Positions 28,495 through 36,010 of a stretch of DNA of 64,000 nt are shown here, piece by piece. The position numbers and the translations under genes were made by a program. Source of the DNA: a virus; the IMG/VR virus record IMGVR_UViG_3300025141_000022, positions 1 to 64,000 of that record; one strand, given 5' to 3'. The notes beneath the pieces are model-generated. The model was not told where the DNA came from, searched no databases, and worked only from the letters and a program-made list of their open reading frames with translations. Position 1 is the stretch's first letter. Each line of letters opens with the position of its first letter.

Positions 28495-28749
28495 ATGAAT
28501 CCAGACTCCATTGCCAGAACAATTGCCGCCGGCATCGTTATTATGGATGATGCAGCAGCTGCAGCAAGATATATTTATAATATGAGCGACAAGCATCTTA
28601 CGGTAGAGCGCGGTGACAAAAAGACGATAGAAGATTTCATCATCAGGATAATTGAGATTGTTAGCACATATGACGAACTCTATTCAGTTAAGATCGCTTC
28701 CGAATATATGAAGATAATATTTGAAGGCCCCGATAGCTCAGTTGGATAG
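28495..28749 (+). CDS. Hypothetical protein running into a tRNA gene (84 aa)
   Basis: Alpha-helical, Ala-rich N-terminal part (M-D-D-A-A-A-A-A-R-Y-I-Y-N-M), otherwise mixed. Its last eight codons (E-G-P-D-S-S-V-G and stop) are read from the first 23 bases of the tRNA-Arg gene. Probably the original C-terminus was replaced when the tRNA was inserted or duplicated. No known family. Confidence 0.55.
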   Translation: MNPDSIARTIAAGIVIMDDAAAAARYIYNMSDKHLTVERGDKKTIEDFIIRIIEIVSTYDELYSVKIASEYMKIIFEGPDSSVG

Positions 28750-28803
28750 AGCAACAGCCTTCTAAGCTGTGGGCCGTAGGTTCGAATCCTACTCGGGGTA
28801 CCA
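28727..28803 (+). tRNA. tRNA-Arg (anticodon TCT)
   Basis: Acceptor GCCCCGA / TCGGGGT, anticodon loop CTTCTAA (TCT, reads AGA), T arm GTAGG-TTCGAAT-CCTAC, encoded CCA at 28801-28803. AGA is frequent in the A+T-rich genes of this phage, which gives a rationale for carrying it. Confidence 0.95.
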
Positions 28804-28805
28804 TT

Positions 28806-29084
28806 ATGAAAATATACAAATACTTTGCTGAAGATGAAAAAATAAGATATACTTTTCTATACACATTTAAAGCAAGTAAGCAGGAGATAATACAACACTT
28901 AAAGTCAATAGAGGGAGATGGTATTATAATATTTGATATCTTCCCTGAAATACATTTTGAAAAAGTAGTATTAGAAGATATACTATCCGTTATAACTGAA
29001 TCAGGCAAAGAAATGTATATTCCTGCAGGCTTAGAAGTTGAGTATCACACAGTATCAAGAATATTATATAGCAAAGAGGATTAA
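28806..29084 (+). CDS. Hypothetical protein (92 aa)
   Basis: ATG 28806 two bases after the tRNA-Arg CCA. Mixed charged protein (Y-K-Y-F-A-E-D-E-K-I-R-Y-T-F ... H-L-K-S-I-E-G-D-G). It ends directly before the ClpP-like gene. No domain recognised. Confidence 0.55.
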   Translation: MKIYKYFAEDEKIRYTFLYTFKASKQEIIQHLKSIEGDGIIIFDIFPEIHFEKVVLEDILSVITESGKEMYIPAGLEVEYHTVSRILYSKED

Positions 29085-29696
29085 ATGAAAGATATAATTT
29101 GGAAATTATCATCAAATTCGGATGATAGGCCACCTACGAATAGTAATTCTGATGACCACAATATTGTGTCTTCTGTAAATAATGATATATATTTTTATTC
29201 AGAAGTCAATCGGCCAAAGAATTTAGATTTAAACAAGAGATTGGTTTCTATGGGCAAGACATTAATAAACAGAGCAAACTCACTAGGAATAGAAACTCCT
29301 CCCCCTATTAGGCTACATATTAATAGCTATGGTGGAAGTGTATTCGCCGGATTTTCTACAGTTGATTATATCTTAAATTCTCCGGTCCCTGTGCATAGTA
29401 TTATTGATGGATGTGCCGCCTCTGCAGCCACCGTTATGAGTGTTGTGGCTGAAAAGAGATTCATGAACAAGCATGCATATATGCTGATTCACCAGTTGTC
29501 TTCTGGAATATGGGGTAAGTACGAAGAACTGAAAGATGATATGGAAAATTGTGACTTATTGATGGAAACAATAAGACAAATATATGTAGAACACACCAAG
29601 ATACCTAAAAAGACTTTAGATCAGATGTTAAAGAGAGATCTTTGGTTTGATGCTGAGACTTGCCTAAAATATGGATTGGTGGATGAAATTATCTAA
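29085..29696 (+). CDS. clpP: ClpP-like serine protease (203 aa)
   Basis: N-terminal part up to residue 60 is phage-specific. Then come the ClpP landmarks: I-R-L-H-I-N-S-Y-G-G-S-V-F-A-G, G-C-A-A-S-A-A-T-V-M (catalytic Ser near 113), Y-M-L-I-H-Q-L-S-S (His near 135) and K-R-D-L-W-F-D-A-E (Asp). All three residues of the triad are present. It could degrade proteins together with a host Clp ATPase, possibly including products tagged by the phage tmRNA, or act as a prohead protease; S14-type proteases serve as head proteases in some phages. Size matches bacterial ClpP. Confidence 0.9.
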   Translation: MKDIIWKLSSNSDDRPPTNSNSDDHNIVSSVNNDIYFYSEVNRPKNLDLNKRLVSMGKTLINRANSLGIETPPPIRLHINSYGGSVFAGFSTVDYILNSPVPVHSIIDGCAASAATVMSVVAEKRFMNKHAYMLIHQLSSGIWGKYEELKDDMENCDLLMETIRQIYVEHTKIPKKTLDQMLKRDLWFDAETCLKYGLVDEII

Positions 29697-29772
29697 TAGA
29701 ATTAAAGATTTTATTATTTTTGTTAGTCTGGGATTGCTGTTAGGTTATTGTACACTTGGAATTCCAAATTGA
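29683..29772 (+). CDS. 29-aa hydrophobic peptide
   Basis: ATG 29683 overlaps the ClpP end by 14 nt; the peptide begins MKLSNRIKDFIIFVSLG and is mostly one hydrophobic span ending G-Y-C-T. Its stop codon overlaps the TTG proposed as the TK start (TTGA at 29769-29772), the classical coupling geometry, which argues that it is translated. Short and otherwise unsupported. Confidence 0.4.
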   Translation: MKLSNRIKDFIIFVSLGLLLGYCTLGIPN

Positions 29773-30311
29773 ACAATCCTGAATTTATTATTTTTACCGG
29801 ACCAATGTTTGGTTCTAAAACTACACGAATGCTAGCTGCGATTGATAGATATCGATATCAAAATAAAAACTTTTTGGCATTTAAACCAAAAATGGATGAA
29901 AGGTATTCATCTTCCTTTATTTCTACTCATTCTGGCGGAAAGATTCCTGCCAATTGTGTCGAAACGGGAGATGATGTCCTTCAGGCTTTGTGGAAACATG
30001 CAGGCCCCATTGATATAATAGCTGTAGATGAAGCATTTATGATACCCAATATTGCTAAAGCTCTTATAAAGTTGTTTCAAGATGGTTATACAATTATAAC
30101 TTCCTCAATCCAACTATCTGCAAGCAATAAGATATTTGAAGAAATTAGAGACATGATGCCTTGGGCTACAAAAATTGAAGTCTGCCCAGCAGTGTGTCCA
30201 ATCTGTGGCGCCGACGCTTACTATACTCATCGAAAAGTAAAGGATATAGAGGAAATTGCAGTCGGCGGCTCGGAGCTATACGAACCAAGATGTTGGAAGC
30301 ATCAAACATAA
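29769..30311 (+). CDS. tk: Thymidine kinase, type II (180 aa)
   Basis: P-loop F-T-G-P-M-F-G-S-K-T-T-R (residues about 8-19), Walker B I-D-I-I-A-V-D-E-A-F-M-I, the lasso loop, and zinc-ligand cysteines C-P-A-V-C-P-I-C-G plus a late Cys. It phosphorylates thymidine for phage DNA synthesis. No ATG lies before the P-loop; of two in-frame TTGs (29748, 29769) the second is favoured because it overlaps the preceding stop (TTGA) and gives the usual short N-terminus (M-N-N-P-E-F-I-I-F). Confidence 0.92.
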   Translation: MNNPEFIIFTGPMFGSKTTRMLAAIDRYRYQNKNFLAFKPKMDERYSSSFISTHSGGKIPANCVETGDDVLQALWKHAGPIDIIAVDEAFMIPNIAKALIKLFQDGYTIITSSIQLSASNKIFEEIRDMMPWATKIEVCPAVCPICGADAYYTHRKVKDIEEIAVGGSELYEPRCWKHQT

Positions 30312-30341
30312 CAATAAAACTATAACTAAAAGGAAAAACAA

Positions 30342-30863
30342 ATGGCATATCACTACGGAGACTTTCGCGGAATGGGCCCCGGTTCACCCTATGACATCAT
30401 TATGGTCAGCGGCGGATTTGACCCAATACACATCGGACACGTCAGAATGATTCAAGAAGCAGCACAATATGGAAATGTAGTTGTCGTAGCCAATTCGGAC
30501 GAATGGCTAATGAGAAAGAAGGGATACGTTTTCATGCCTTTTGAAGAAAGGGCAGAAATTTTACACTCCATTAAGGGTGTGCGCAGAGTAGAAAAAGTAG
30601 ATGATTCAGACGGGACTGTCTGCGAAGCACTAAGAAGGATTAAACCAACTCATTTTGCAAACGGGGGAGATCGTACAAATGAGAACACTCCAGAAATGGA
30701 TGTATGTAAAGAATTGGGGATTACTATGGTCTGGGAAATGGGCGGAGGTAAAATCCAAAGCAGTAGCGACCTAGTTGCCAATGCTGAAGATACAAAACTT
30801 AAAAACCAATTGGAAAAGGTTGACTCGCTAGATCCGAAGGAAAGAAAAGTTCCTGTTTGTTAA
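30342..30863 (+). CDS. Cytidylyltransferase-like protein (173 aa)
   Basis: After about 18 extra residues: I-I-M-V-S-G-G-F-D-P-I-H-I-G-H-V-R-M-I (H-x-G-H), V-V-V-V-A-N-S-D-E-W-L, F-M-P-F-E-E-R-A-E-I-L and F-A-N-G-G-D-R. This matches the glycerol-3-phosphate cytidylyltransferase / HldE-C (ADP-heptose) / FAD-synthase-like group. With a phosphomannomutase and a sugar operon nearby, formation of a nucleotide-activated sugar or glycerol is the best guess. RBS AAAAGGAAAAACAA upstream. Confidence 0.88.
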   Translation: MAYHYGDFRGMGPGSPYDIIMVSGGFDPIHIGHVRMIQEAAQYGNVVVVANSDEWLMRKKGYVFMPFEERAEILHSIKGVRRVEKVDDSDGTVCEALRRIKPTHFANGGDRTNENTPEMDVCKELGITMVWEMGGGKIQSSSDLVANAEDTKLKNQLEKVDSLDPKERKVPVC

Positions 30864-30871
30864 AAAACAGG

Positions 30872-30900
30872 TTGACTTATATATGCAAAGCTGGTATATT
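30872..30900 (+). promoter_or_regulatory. Sigma-70-type promoter for the tRNA block
   Basis: TTGACT (30872-30877), 17 bp, TATATT (30895-30900). It lies 12 nt before the tRNA-Leu 5' end, so it probably transcribes both following tRNA genes and the small genes behind them. Confidence 0.75.
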
Positions 30901-30912
30901 AATACTATGAGG

Positions 30913-30998
30913 GGCCGAATGGTGGAATCGGTAGACACGCTAGACTTAAAATCTGGTGCTATTAAGGCGTGTGGGTTCGAGTCCCACTTCGGCTACCA
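30913..30998 (+). tRNA. tRNA-Leu (anticodon TAA)
   Basis: Acceptor GGCCGAA / TTCGGCT, anticodon loop CTTAAAA (TAA, reads UUA), class II variable arm, T arm GTGGG-TTCGAGT-CCCAC, encoded CCA at 30996-30998. Total 86 nt. Confidence 0.93.
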
Positions 30999-31004
30999 CT
31001 TTAC

Positions 31005-31089
31005 GGGGGCGTATCCCAGCCGTCTTATAAGCGGTGCATAAAACTCGGGTAATTGGTGCATGCGGGTTCAAGTCCCGTCGCCCCTACCA
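31005..31089 (+). tRNA. tRNA-like gene with aberrant D-arm (apparent anticodon TAT, Ile)
   Basis: The ends are sound: acceptor GGGGGCG (31005-31011) with CGCCCCT, discriminator A, encoded CCA (31087-31089), T arm GCGGG-TTCAAGT-CCCGT. A good anticodon-type hairpin GCCGT-CTTATAA-GCGGT sits at 31019-31035, immediately after ATCCCA, leaving no room for a D arm. A 26-nt stretch then separates it from the T arm. Read literally it is a D-armless tRNA-Ile(TAT) with a long variable region, or a rearranged/decaying tRNA. Confidence 0.55.
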
Positions 31090-31132
31090 TTTTATCATTA
31101 ACAACAAAAACAAAGAGAGATATACTGTAATA

Positions 31133-31321
31133 ATGAAAAAACCAATTTATGAAACAATTTTTGAAGTAAGAGAATATAACAAAGCAACAAACACATATGA
31201 ACTTAAAGATTCTGTTACCGCTACTTCTTCAGAAGAAGCAAAAGAAATCTTTATCAAAGAGAATAAATGGAAGCCAAGAAAGAATATTGTGCTTTTCGTA
31301 AAACCGCCAAATTGCAAATAA
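31133..31321 (+). CDS. Small hypothetical protein (62 aa)
   Basis: The start at ATG 31133 excludes an upstream extension that would be read from the tRNA-like gene. Product MKKPIYETIFEVREYNKATN with a beta-rich first half and E-E-A-K-E-I-F-I-K-E-N helix. No recognised family. Confidence 0.6.
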   Translation: MKKPIYETIFEVREYNKATNTYELKDSVTATSSEEAKEIFIKENKWKPRKNIVLFVKPPNCK

Positions 31322-31333
31322 AGGAGAAAGAGA

Positions 31334-31573
31334 ATGGCCGCAACAAAGAAGTCAACCACGACAAGAGTTACTGCAACCAATGCAGCACCCGAACTTGAGA
31401 GTCAAGTTAAGAACTTGAAGTCTCGCGTCAGCGAACTAAATGATGAACTAAAAGTACTTCGTCAAGAGGTAGAGCAGTTTAAGACAAGGGTTAGTAAGGA
31501 TGTAGGCTACTTGTTAGAAGGGTTTGATTACATTAATCGTAATAGCCCGCCTATCACGCGATACACGAAATAA
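31334..31573 (+). CDS. Coiled-coil protein (79 aa)
   Basis: A Thr/Ala-rich N-terminus (A-A-T-K-K-S-T-T-T-R) is followed by a coiled coil at about residues 22-55 (Q-V-K-N-L-K-S-R-V-S-E-L-N-D-E-L-K-V-L). RBS AAAGGAGAAAGAGA. Role unknown. Confidence 0.6.
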   Translation: MAATKKSTTTRVTATNAAPELESQVKNLKSRVSELNDELKVLRQEVEQFKTRVSKDVGYLLEGFDYINRNSPPITRYTK

Positions 31574-31835
31574 TCATGCTGCTTCTTGCTCAGCGGCGAT
31601 GTAGCGCTCGCCAAACGTGCAGGCCATCATGAAGAGTATAAGTTGAGGGTGACACTCCCAATGAAACATATGCTCCCCGAATTGGTGCTGGAGAAGCGAT
31701 TGTTTCGAAAATAGGGTAACTAGTAGTGGTGTTCATCCATGATATTTTTATTCCGTTAGCAATAGAACATAGATTCTGTATTGCTGCCGGTATTGCTGTA
31801 TTTATCGGCTGGTTAGTTACCAATGATTAGCAAAA
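31574..31835 (+). other. 262-nt stretch without a convincing gene
   Basis: No plus-strand frame of useful length. On the minus strand a 77-codon frame (31590-31823) starts only at TTG and has no Shine-Dalgarno; its residues (I-K-I-S-W-M-N-T-T-T-S-Y-P-I-F-E-T-I) vaguely resemble structural protein fragments. Possibly the remnant of a gene displaced by the tRNAs that follow. Confidence 0.4.
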
Positions 31836-31910
31836 GCGGGTGTAGCTCAGTGGTAGAGCCCCACGTTGCCAACGTGGCTGTCGCTGGTTCGAATCCAGTC
31901 ACCCGCTCCA
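31836..31910 (+). tRNA. tRNA-Gly (anticodon GCC)
   Basis: Acceptor GCGGGTG / CACCCGC, anticodon stem-loop CCACG-TTGCCAA-CGTGG (GCC), T arm with TTCGAAT, encoded CCA at 31908-31910. Confidence 0.95.
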
Positions 31911-31911
31911 T

Positions 31912-31988
31912 CGGGGTATGGCGCAGCCTGGTAGCGCATCTGCTTTGGGAGCAGAGGGTCGTTGGTTCAAATCCAGCTACCCCGACCA
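31912..31988 (+). tRNA. tRNA-Pro (anticodon TGG)
   Basis: Acceptor CGGGGTA / TACCCCG, anticodon loop TTTGGGA (TGG), T arm GTTGG-TTCAAAT-CCAGC, encoded CCA at 31986-31988. One base separates it from tRNA-Gly, so both come from one precursor. Confidence 0.95.
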
Positions 31989-32024
31989 TTTTAAAATTTA
32001 TATGACATCTTTCAATAAATAAAA

Positions 32025-32032
32025 CTATTTAT
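32025..32032 (+). promoter_or_regulatory. CTATTTAT box, candidate late promoter
   Basis: Located 28 nt before the start of a tail-fibre-type gene (32060), a position where a late promoter is expected. Confidence 0.4.
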
Positions 32033-32059
32033 TGCGTAAGACTCTAAAGGGAGAAGAAC

Positions 32060-32626
32060 ATGTCATATAATTTTAGCACAGGAAGCCTGAAGGTTGGAGA
32101 TTTATACTTTGAGAACGATTCCGATGGTGATACCGTAATTGATTTTAGTGAAGATACTATAGATTTTAAAATCAATAACGCCGTAATGGTTTCACTAAAT
32201 ACAGCAGGACCACAAATTCGACATTCGGCCATCTCAAACGTTTCTAATGATACCATGGGCGGTGGTCAAGTTATATATGATGGAGCCGGCTCTTTAACTG
32301 CTGGTCAACTCTATTATATGCATACGAGTTCTGCAACATGGACAGCGGCAAAAGCTTTACCAACAGGTAGTGAACAAGCCTTGCTGGGAATCGCTTTAGG
32401 CTCCGCTGTATCTGATGGATTATTAGTCCAGGGCTCTTTCGATGTTTACAGTCACTTGAGTGGTGGGTTTGCTCCCGGTAAGCCGGTTTATTTGAGCACT
32501 GCCGCAGGCAAACTTCAAACCATTCCACCATCTGGTTCTGGTGAGATTTTAAGACTTGTTGGATATTGTATGAGTAGCACTAATGTAGTTTGGTTTAGCC
32601 CAAGCTCAACATGGATTGAATACTAA
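32060..32626 (+). CDS. Tail fibre/virion-type protein (188 aa)
   Basis: Beta-rich, Gly/Ser/Thr-rich. The N-terminal G-S-L-K-V-G-D-L-Y-F and I-D-F-K-I-N-N-A-V-M-V-S segments are typical of fibre subunits. The C-terminal G-E-I-L-R-L-V-G-Y-C-M-S-S-T-N-V-V-W-F-S-P motif is a common ending of phage fibre/decoration domains (compact beta domain). Next gene follows after 2 nt. Likely part of the host-recognition apparatus. Confidence 0.75.
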   Translation: MSYNFSTGSLKVGDLYFENDSDGDTVIDFSEDTIDFKINNAVMVSLNTAGPQIRHSAISNVSNDTMGGGQVIYDGAGSLTAGQLYYMHTSSATWTAAKALPTGSEQALLGIALGSAVSDGLLVQGSFDVYSHLSGGFAPGKPVYLSTAAGKLQTIPPSGSGEILRLVGYCMSSTNVVWFSPSSTWIEY

Positions 32627-32628
32627 AA

Positions 32629-33768
32629 ATGCCTGATATTGATGAAATAAATGGAGTAGATACAGATAATATCGCCAAAGTCAACGGCGTAGCCAAGTCT
32701 AGCGTGGACGAGTTTATGCTTGGAGAGATGCCGTCAGGAGAAATAGCTACACGCTGGCTAATTGGCAGCACAAGTGGTAAAATGTATCACAGCACTCAAG
32801 CTATGCCGGCATCATGGTCTGAATTGGTTGATTTGGGAGGAAATACTCATAAAGATGTTGTCATCGGGCAAGATAACAGTGGCAATAAGCGATGGCTAAT
32901 TCACGCGTCCAATACTACTAACGAACTCATGTATGTTAATGATAGTGCCGATATGACCGATGCTAACAACTGGACGGCAAAAGATTTCGATCCAAACGCA
33001 AACAAAAATCAGGGAACTGGTGGACCAGCTGCCGCATGGGGGAATGGAGTTTGGATCCTCGGCGGTACAACTTCTGCTGAAACCCGCGATTCAACCACTT
33101 ATTATGACGGTCCTCAGAGGTCAACCGATGGTGGCGCAAATTGGACCAAATTAGATGTTGACAATACCGTAAATGATGGTATAAAGGTCGTGGCTTATAA
33201 GGGCGCAACGAGCAATCTTTGGTTTATGGGGATTGACAGGTATCTTTGGAAGTCTACCAACAACGGAGCATCTTGGGCACAGCCCACTGGCTGGCCAATC
33301 CAAATTGAATCCGGCAAGGATATTCATTGTTTGGCTTATGATGGAACTAATCGTTGGGTTGCCGCTTTGACCGGCGATAATATATGGTACAGCGACGACG
33401 ACTGCGAGACATGGACTGAAGCTGGTACTGGTGCATGGGCTGGAAACTGGGGCCCCCAATGCCTTGTTTACGCCGGCGGCAGTATTAATAAATGGATTCT
33501 GGCTGGTAATAACGGTAGATTGGCGTATAGCTCAGATGGTCAAAATTGGACAGCAATCTGGACAGGGAACGATTCTACTTGGAGTACCTCTCACATATAT
33601 GATGTAGCAACGGATGGCAGCACAGTTGTTATTGTTGGTGCTAGCGGCAAAATTGCAACAAGCACAAATGGAACTAGCTTTACTAATCGTTCTATTAGTG
33701 GCGTAAGCACCACTTTCTGGTCGATAGATTGCAATGTTATTGGAGCCGGCGCACGAGGCGGTGCGTAG
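32629..33768 (+). CDS. BNR/Asp-box beta-propeller fibre protein (379 aa)
   Basis: At least five Asp-box-type repeats are visible: R-S-T-D-G-G-A-N-W-T, K-S-T-N-N-G-A-S-W, Y-S-D-D-D-C-E-T-W-T, Y-S-S-D-G-Q-N-W-T and T-S-T-N-G-T-S-F-T, spaced roughly 35-60 residues, as in sialidase-like or Ycf48-like propellers. It follows the fibre-type gene by 2 nt and precedes the endolysin with a stop/start overlap. A receptor-binding or glycan-binding role on the tail is likely; sialidase catalytic residues are not evident. Confidence 0.82.
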   Translation: MPDIDEINGVDTDNIAKVNGVAKSSVDEFMLGEMPSGEIATRWLIGSTSGKMYHSTQAMPASWSELVDLGGNTHKDVVIGQDNSGNKRWLIHASNTTNELMYVNDSADMTDANNWTAKDFDPNANKNQGTGGPAAAWGNGVWILGGTTSAETRDSTTYYDGPQRSTDGGANWTKLDVDNTVNDGIKVVAYKGATSNLWFMGIDRYLWKSTNNGASWAQPTGWPIQIESGKDIHCLAYDGTNRWVAALTGDNIWYSDDDCETWTEAGTGAWAGNWGPQCLVYAGGSINKWILAGNNGRLAYSSDGQNWTAIWTGNDSTWSTSHIYDVATDGSTVVIVGASGKIATSTNGTSFTNRSISGVSTTFWSIDCNVIGAGARGGA

Positions 33769-34709
33769 TGCCTGTTGATAAGGTATTCTATAATCAATCT
33801 TCATCGGCTAAGCTGGGATGGGAACCATCTTGGTTTGGGTGTAAATACAATGATGATGAATTAGTTGAAGCTGTCGAGCTATGGCAAAGAGAGAGAGGTC
33901 TGGATGACGACGGTCTAGTAGGGCCAGCAACATATAGAAGAATCTGGACCGACCGAGAATCAGAAATATCAGATTATAAACCTTCCCCTGGTGGATACCG
34001 ATGGACAAAACAACGCTGTGACGAACAAAAGCATATTGTACATAATGGTAAATTTTATGAAATTGATTGGGACAAGGTGGTACTTTGGGACGAAGACGAT
34101 GGTTTAACCACAGATGATGGCAACTATTACGATTATGCCGGAAAGGAAGACCGCAAGCCAACCATATTTGTTAATCATTGGGATGTGTGTTTATCCTCCG
34201 AATCATGCTCAAAAGTATTGTCGAGAAGAGGAATTTCAGTTCATTTCTGCATAGATAACGATGGTACAATTTATCAGCTATTAGATACTCAACATGGCGC
34301 TTGGCATGCCGGTATTGGTAGAGTAAATCATGCTTCTGTAGGAGTAGAAATTAGTAACGCTTACTATACCAAACATCAAGATTGGTATGAAAGAAATGGA
34401 TTCGGCAAACGTCCAGTTGTTAAAAAGGGTGAGGCAAGAGTGCATGGGCGAGGGTTAGATGAGCATTTAGACTTTTATCCAATTCAAATAGAAGCCTTAA
34501 AAGCTTTGTGGAAAGCAGTACATCAAGCTCTAGATATTCCCTTGGAAGTGCCTATGGATGGCGATGAGTTATTAACTGCTGTTCATAAGGATTCTTCGCG
34601 AGCTAAGTTTAAAGGATTTGTAAATCACTATAATTTAACTGAAAGAAAGATTGATTGCGCCGGCCTGGATTTATTACAAATTGCAAACGATGTAAAAGAC
34701 GAATTATAG
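33768..34709 (+). CDS. Amidase_2-type endolysin with peptidoglycan-binding domain (313 aa)
   Basis: The start is the GTG at 33768 overlapping the previous TAG. Residues about 20-60 form a peptidoglycan-binding module (L-V-E-A-V-E-L-W-Q-R-E-R-G-L-D-D-D-G-L-V). The catalytic part follows: F-V-N-H-W-D-V (first zinc His), V-H-F-C-I-D-N-D-G-T-I-Y-Q, A-W-H-A-G and N-H-A-S-V-G-V-E-I-S-N, as in N-acetylmuramoyl-L-alanine amidases of the Amidase_2/PGRP family. It cuts the bond between MurNAc and the stem peptide, either for lysis or, given its place behind fibre genes, during entry. Confidence 0.9.
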   Translation: MPVDKVFYNQSSSAKLGWEPSWFGCKYNDDELVEAVELWQRERGLDDDGLVGPATYRRIWTDRESEISDYKPSPGGYRWTKQRCDEQKHIVHNGKFYEIDWDKVVLWDEDDGLTTDDGNYYDYAGKEDRKPTIFVNHWDVCLSSESCSKVLSRRGISVHFCIDNDGTIYQLLDTQHGAWHAGIGRVNHASVGVEISNAYYTKHQDWYERNGFGKRPVVKKGEARVHGRGLDEHLDFYPIQIEALKALWKAVHQALDIPLEVPMDGDELLTAVHKDSSRAKFKGFVNHYNLTERKIDCAGLDLLQIANDVKDEL

Positions 34710-34726
34710 AATTTATTAAAAAAACG

Positions 34727-34755
34727 TTGACAGTCGCCTATAAATGGGATATAAT
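34727..34755 (+). promoter_or_regulatory. Sigma-70-type consensus promoter
   Basis: TTGACA (34727-34732), 17 bp, TATAAT (34750-34755): a perfect consensus. Drives the TTG-started gene at 34778. Confidence 0.85.
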
Positions 34756-34777
34756 ATAACCAAATATAGGAGAAAAA

Positions 34778-35293
34778 TTGAATATCTTTGCATTAGAAGG
34801 AAAAGACAATACCATAGATTGGGTAGCATCTGCAAAATCACAAGACAATTATCGTGTTGTTAAAATGATATTAGAGTCATGTCAAATGCTCTGTACAGCA
34901 ATTAACGAATTGTCTGGCGATCACGTTGCCCCATATCGTTCAACCCATAAACACCATCCAAGTACGAAGTGGGTTATGGCTTCATCTGCAAATTTTGAAG
35001 CTCTGGTTGAACACACGGAAGCGATGTTACAAGAATATACCGAACGTTTCAACAAGGTACATAAATGTGCCTCTGTGTTGGTAAAGTGTATAGACTTGTA
35101 TGATCCGAATCTATTTCCTCAAAGCAAGCCAACGAAATTGCCGTTAGCTATGCCGTATGAATTTCATAGTGATGATATCATAGAATCATATCGCAAGTTC
35201 TATGCTTCAAAACCAAGAATCAGGTATCCTGAAAATAAGATTCCATCATGGTTTGTACAATATCGCGGAAATAAAAAATATCAAGTGGTGTAA
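34778..35293 (+). CDS. Conserved phage protein of the 'VVKMxLE' family (171 aa)
   Basis: TTG start behind TAGGAGAAAAA. The pattern R-V-V-K-M-I-L-E-S-C-Q-M-L-C-T-A near residue 27, T-H-K-H-H-P-S-T-K-W-V and L-P-L-A-M-P-Y-E-F matches a family widespread in T4-like phages. It is often annotated as a pyrimidine-dimer-glycosylase-like or hypothetical protein; its role is not established. Its stop shares bases with the next ATG. Confidence 0.72.
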   Translation: MNIFALEGKDNTIDWVASAKSQDNYRVVKMILESCQMLCTAINELSGDHVAPYRSTHKHHPSTKWVMASSANFEALVEHTEAMLQEYTERFNKVHKCASVLVKCIDLYDPNLFPQSKPTKLPLAMPYEFHSDDIIESYRKFYASKPRIRYPENKIPSWFVQYRGNKKYQVV

Positions 35294-35814
35294 TGCGAGA
35301 TAAAACAAGAAAAGAAAGGTATGATAACAAAAAAAGACTGGCTAAAACTTATCCTATTGGCCTCTGCTGTGTTAATTTCAAGTATGACGGTAACTTCGCT
35401 TATCTTATCAGAGCCGCCGCATGTTTTGGGGCTGATACAATTCATGTTATAGGTTCTACACCACCGAGAGCGGTACTGAATCCGCTTTCAGGAAGTTTAT
35501 ACGATTATGTCAAAATTAAAGAATACAGTTCGCCAATGGCTTTTCTCGATTATACTAGAGACAACCAGACTAGATTGGTGGCTGCGGAAATATGTCAAGG
35601 TGCAGAGCCCATTGCGTCTTATCATTTCGATTTCCGCAGCCCTACTGTTTTGGTGGTGGGTCACGAAGAATTAGGAATCCCAGTAGAGATTCTAAAGAAC
35701 AGTGATAAGGTATATATTCCTATGCCTGGAATTGGGTATTGCTTAAATACTTCTCAAGCAGCAAATATAATGTTGTATGAAGCCACCAAACGATTTGAAC
35801 AGCAAGCGAGGTAA
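35293..35814 (+). CDS. SpoU/TrmH-type RNA 2'-O-methyltransferase (173 aa)
   Basis: Shows the SPOUT landmarks: N-F-A-Y-L-I-R-A-A-A-C-F-G-A (motif 1 Arg), T-V-L-V-V-G-H-E-E-L-G-I-P (motif 2) and V-Y-I-P-M-P-G-I-G-Y-C-L-N-T-S-Q-A-A-N (motif 3). These knotted enzymes methylate ribose 2'-OH in tRNA or rRNA. With six tRNA-type genes in 28-36 kb, modification of phage or host tRNAs is the likely job. Confidence 0.88.
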   Translation: MRDKTRKERYDNKKRLAKTYPIGLCCVNFKYDGNFAYLIRAAACFGADTIHVIGSTPPRAVLNPLSGSLYDYVKIKEYSSPMAFLDYTRDNQTRLVAAEICQGAEPIASYHFDFRSPTVLVVGHEELGIPVEILKNSDKVYIPMPGIGYCLNTSQAANIMLYEATKRFEQQAR

Positions 35815-35815
35815 T

Positions 35816-36010
35816 ATGGACACTAGAGATTTATGGGAAGAACACATAAACGGTTTGACGAAACAGGTTGCATATCTGTTACACAAAGTAAAAGAAATGG
35901 AAGAGAGGGCCCAGTATTTTGAAGAGGTGGTGATAACATTGATTACTGCTTTGAAAAATGCTGGCGTTATTGTGGACGATGAGTCTGGCGACAACCAAAT
36001 GCCATCGTAG
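35816..36010 (+). CDS. Small coiled-coil protein ending inside tRNA-Thr (64 aa)
   Basis: Starts MDTRDLWEEHINGLTKQ; helical with hydrophobic heptads (residues 10-50). The last codons M-P-S and the TAG stop use the first ten bases of the tRNA-Thr gene. Stop 2 nt before its ATG belongs to the methylase gene. Function unknown. Confidence 0.6.
   Translation: MDTRDLWEEHINGLTKQVAYLLHKVKEMEERAQYFEEVVITLITALKNAGVIVDDESGDNQMPS

Noticed and set aside
31590-31823. Minus-strand frame (77 codons) in the gap before tRNA-Gly
   Set aside because: Only a TTG start, no Shine-Dalgarno and no partner promoter; kept as a possible gene remnant in the findings but not called.
31823-32005. A 60-codon plus-strand frame across 31823-32005
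   Set aside because: It is simply the translation of the tRNA-Gly and tRNA-Pro genes; no RBS.
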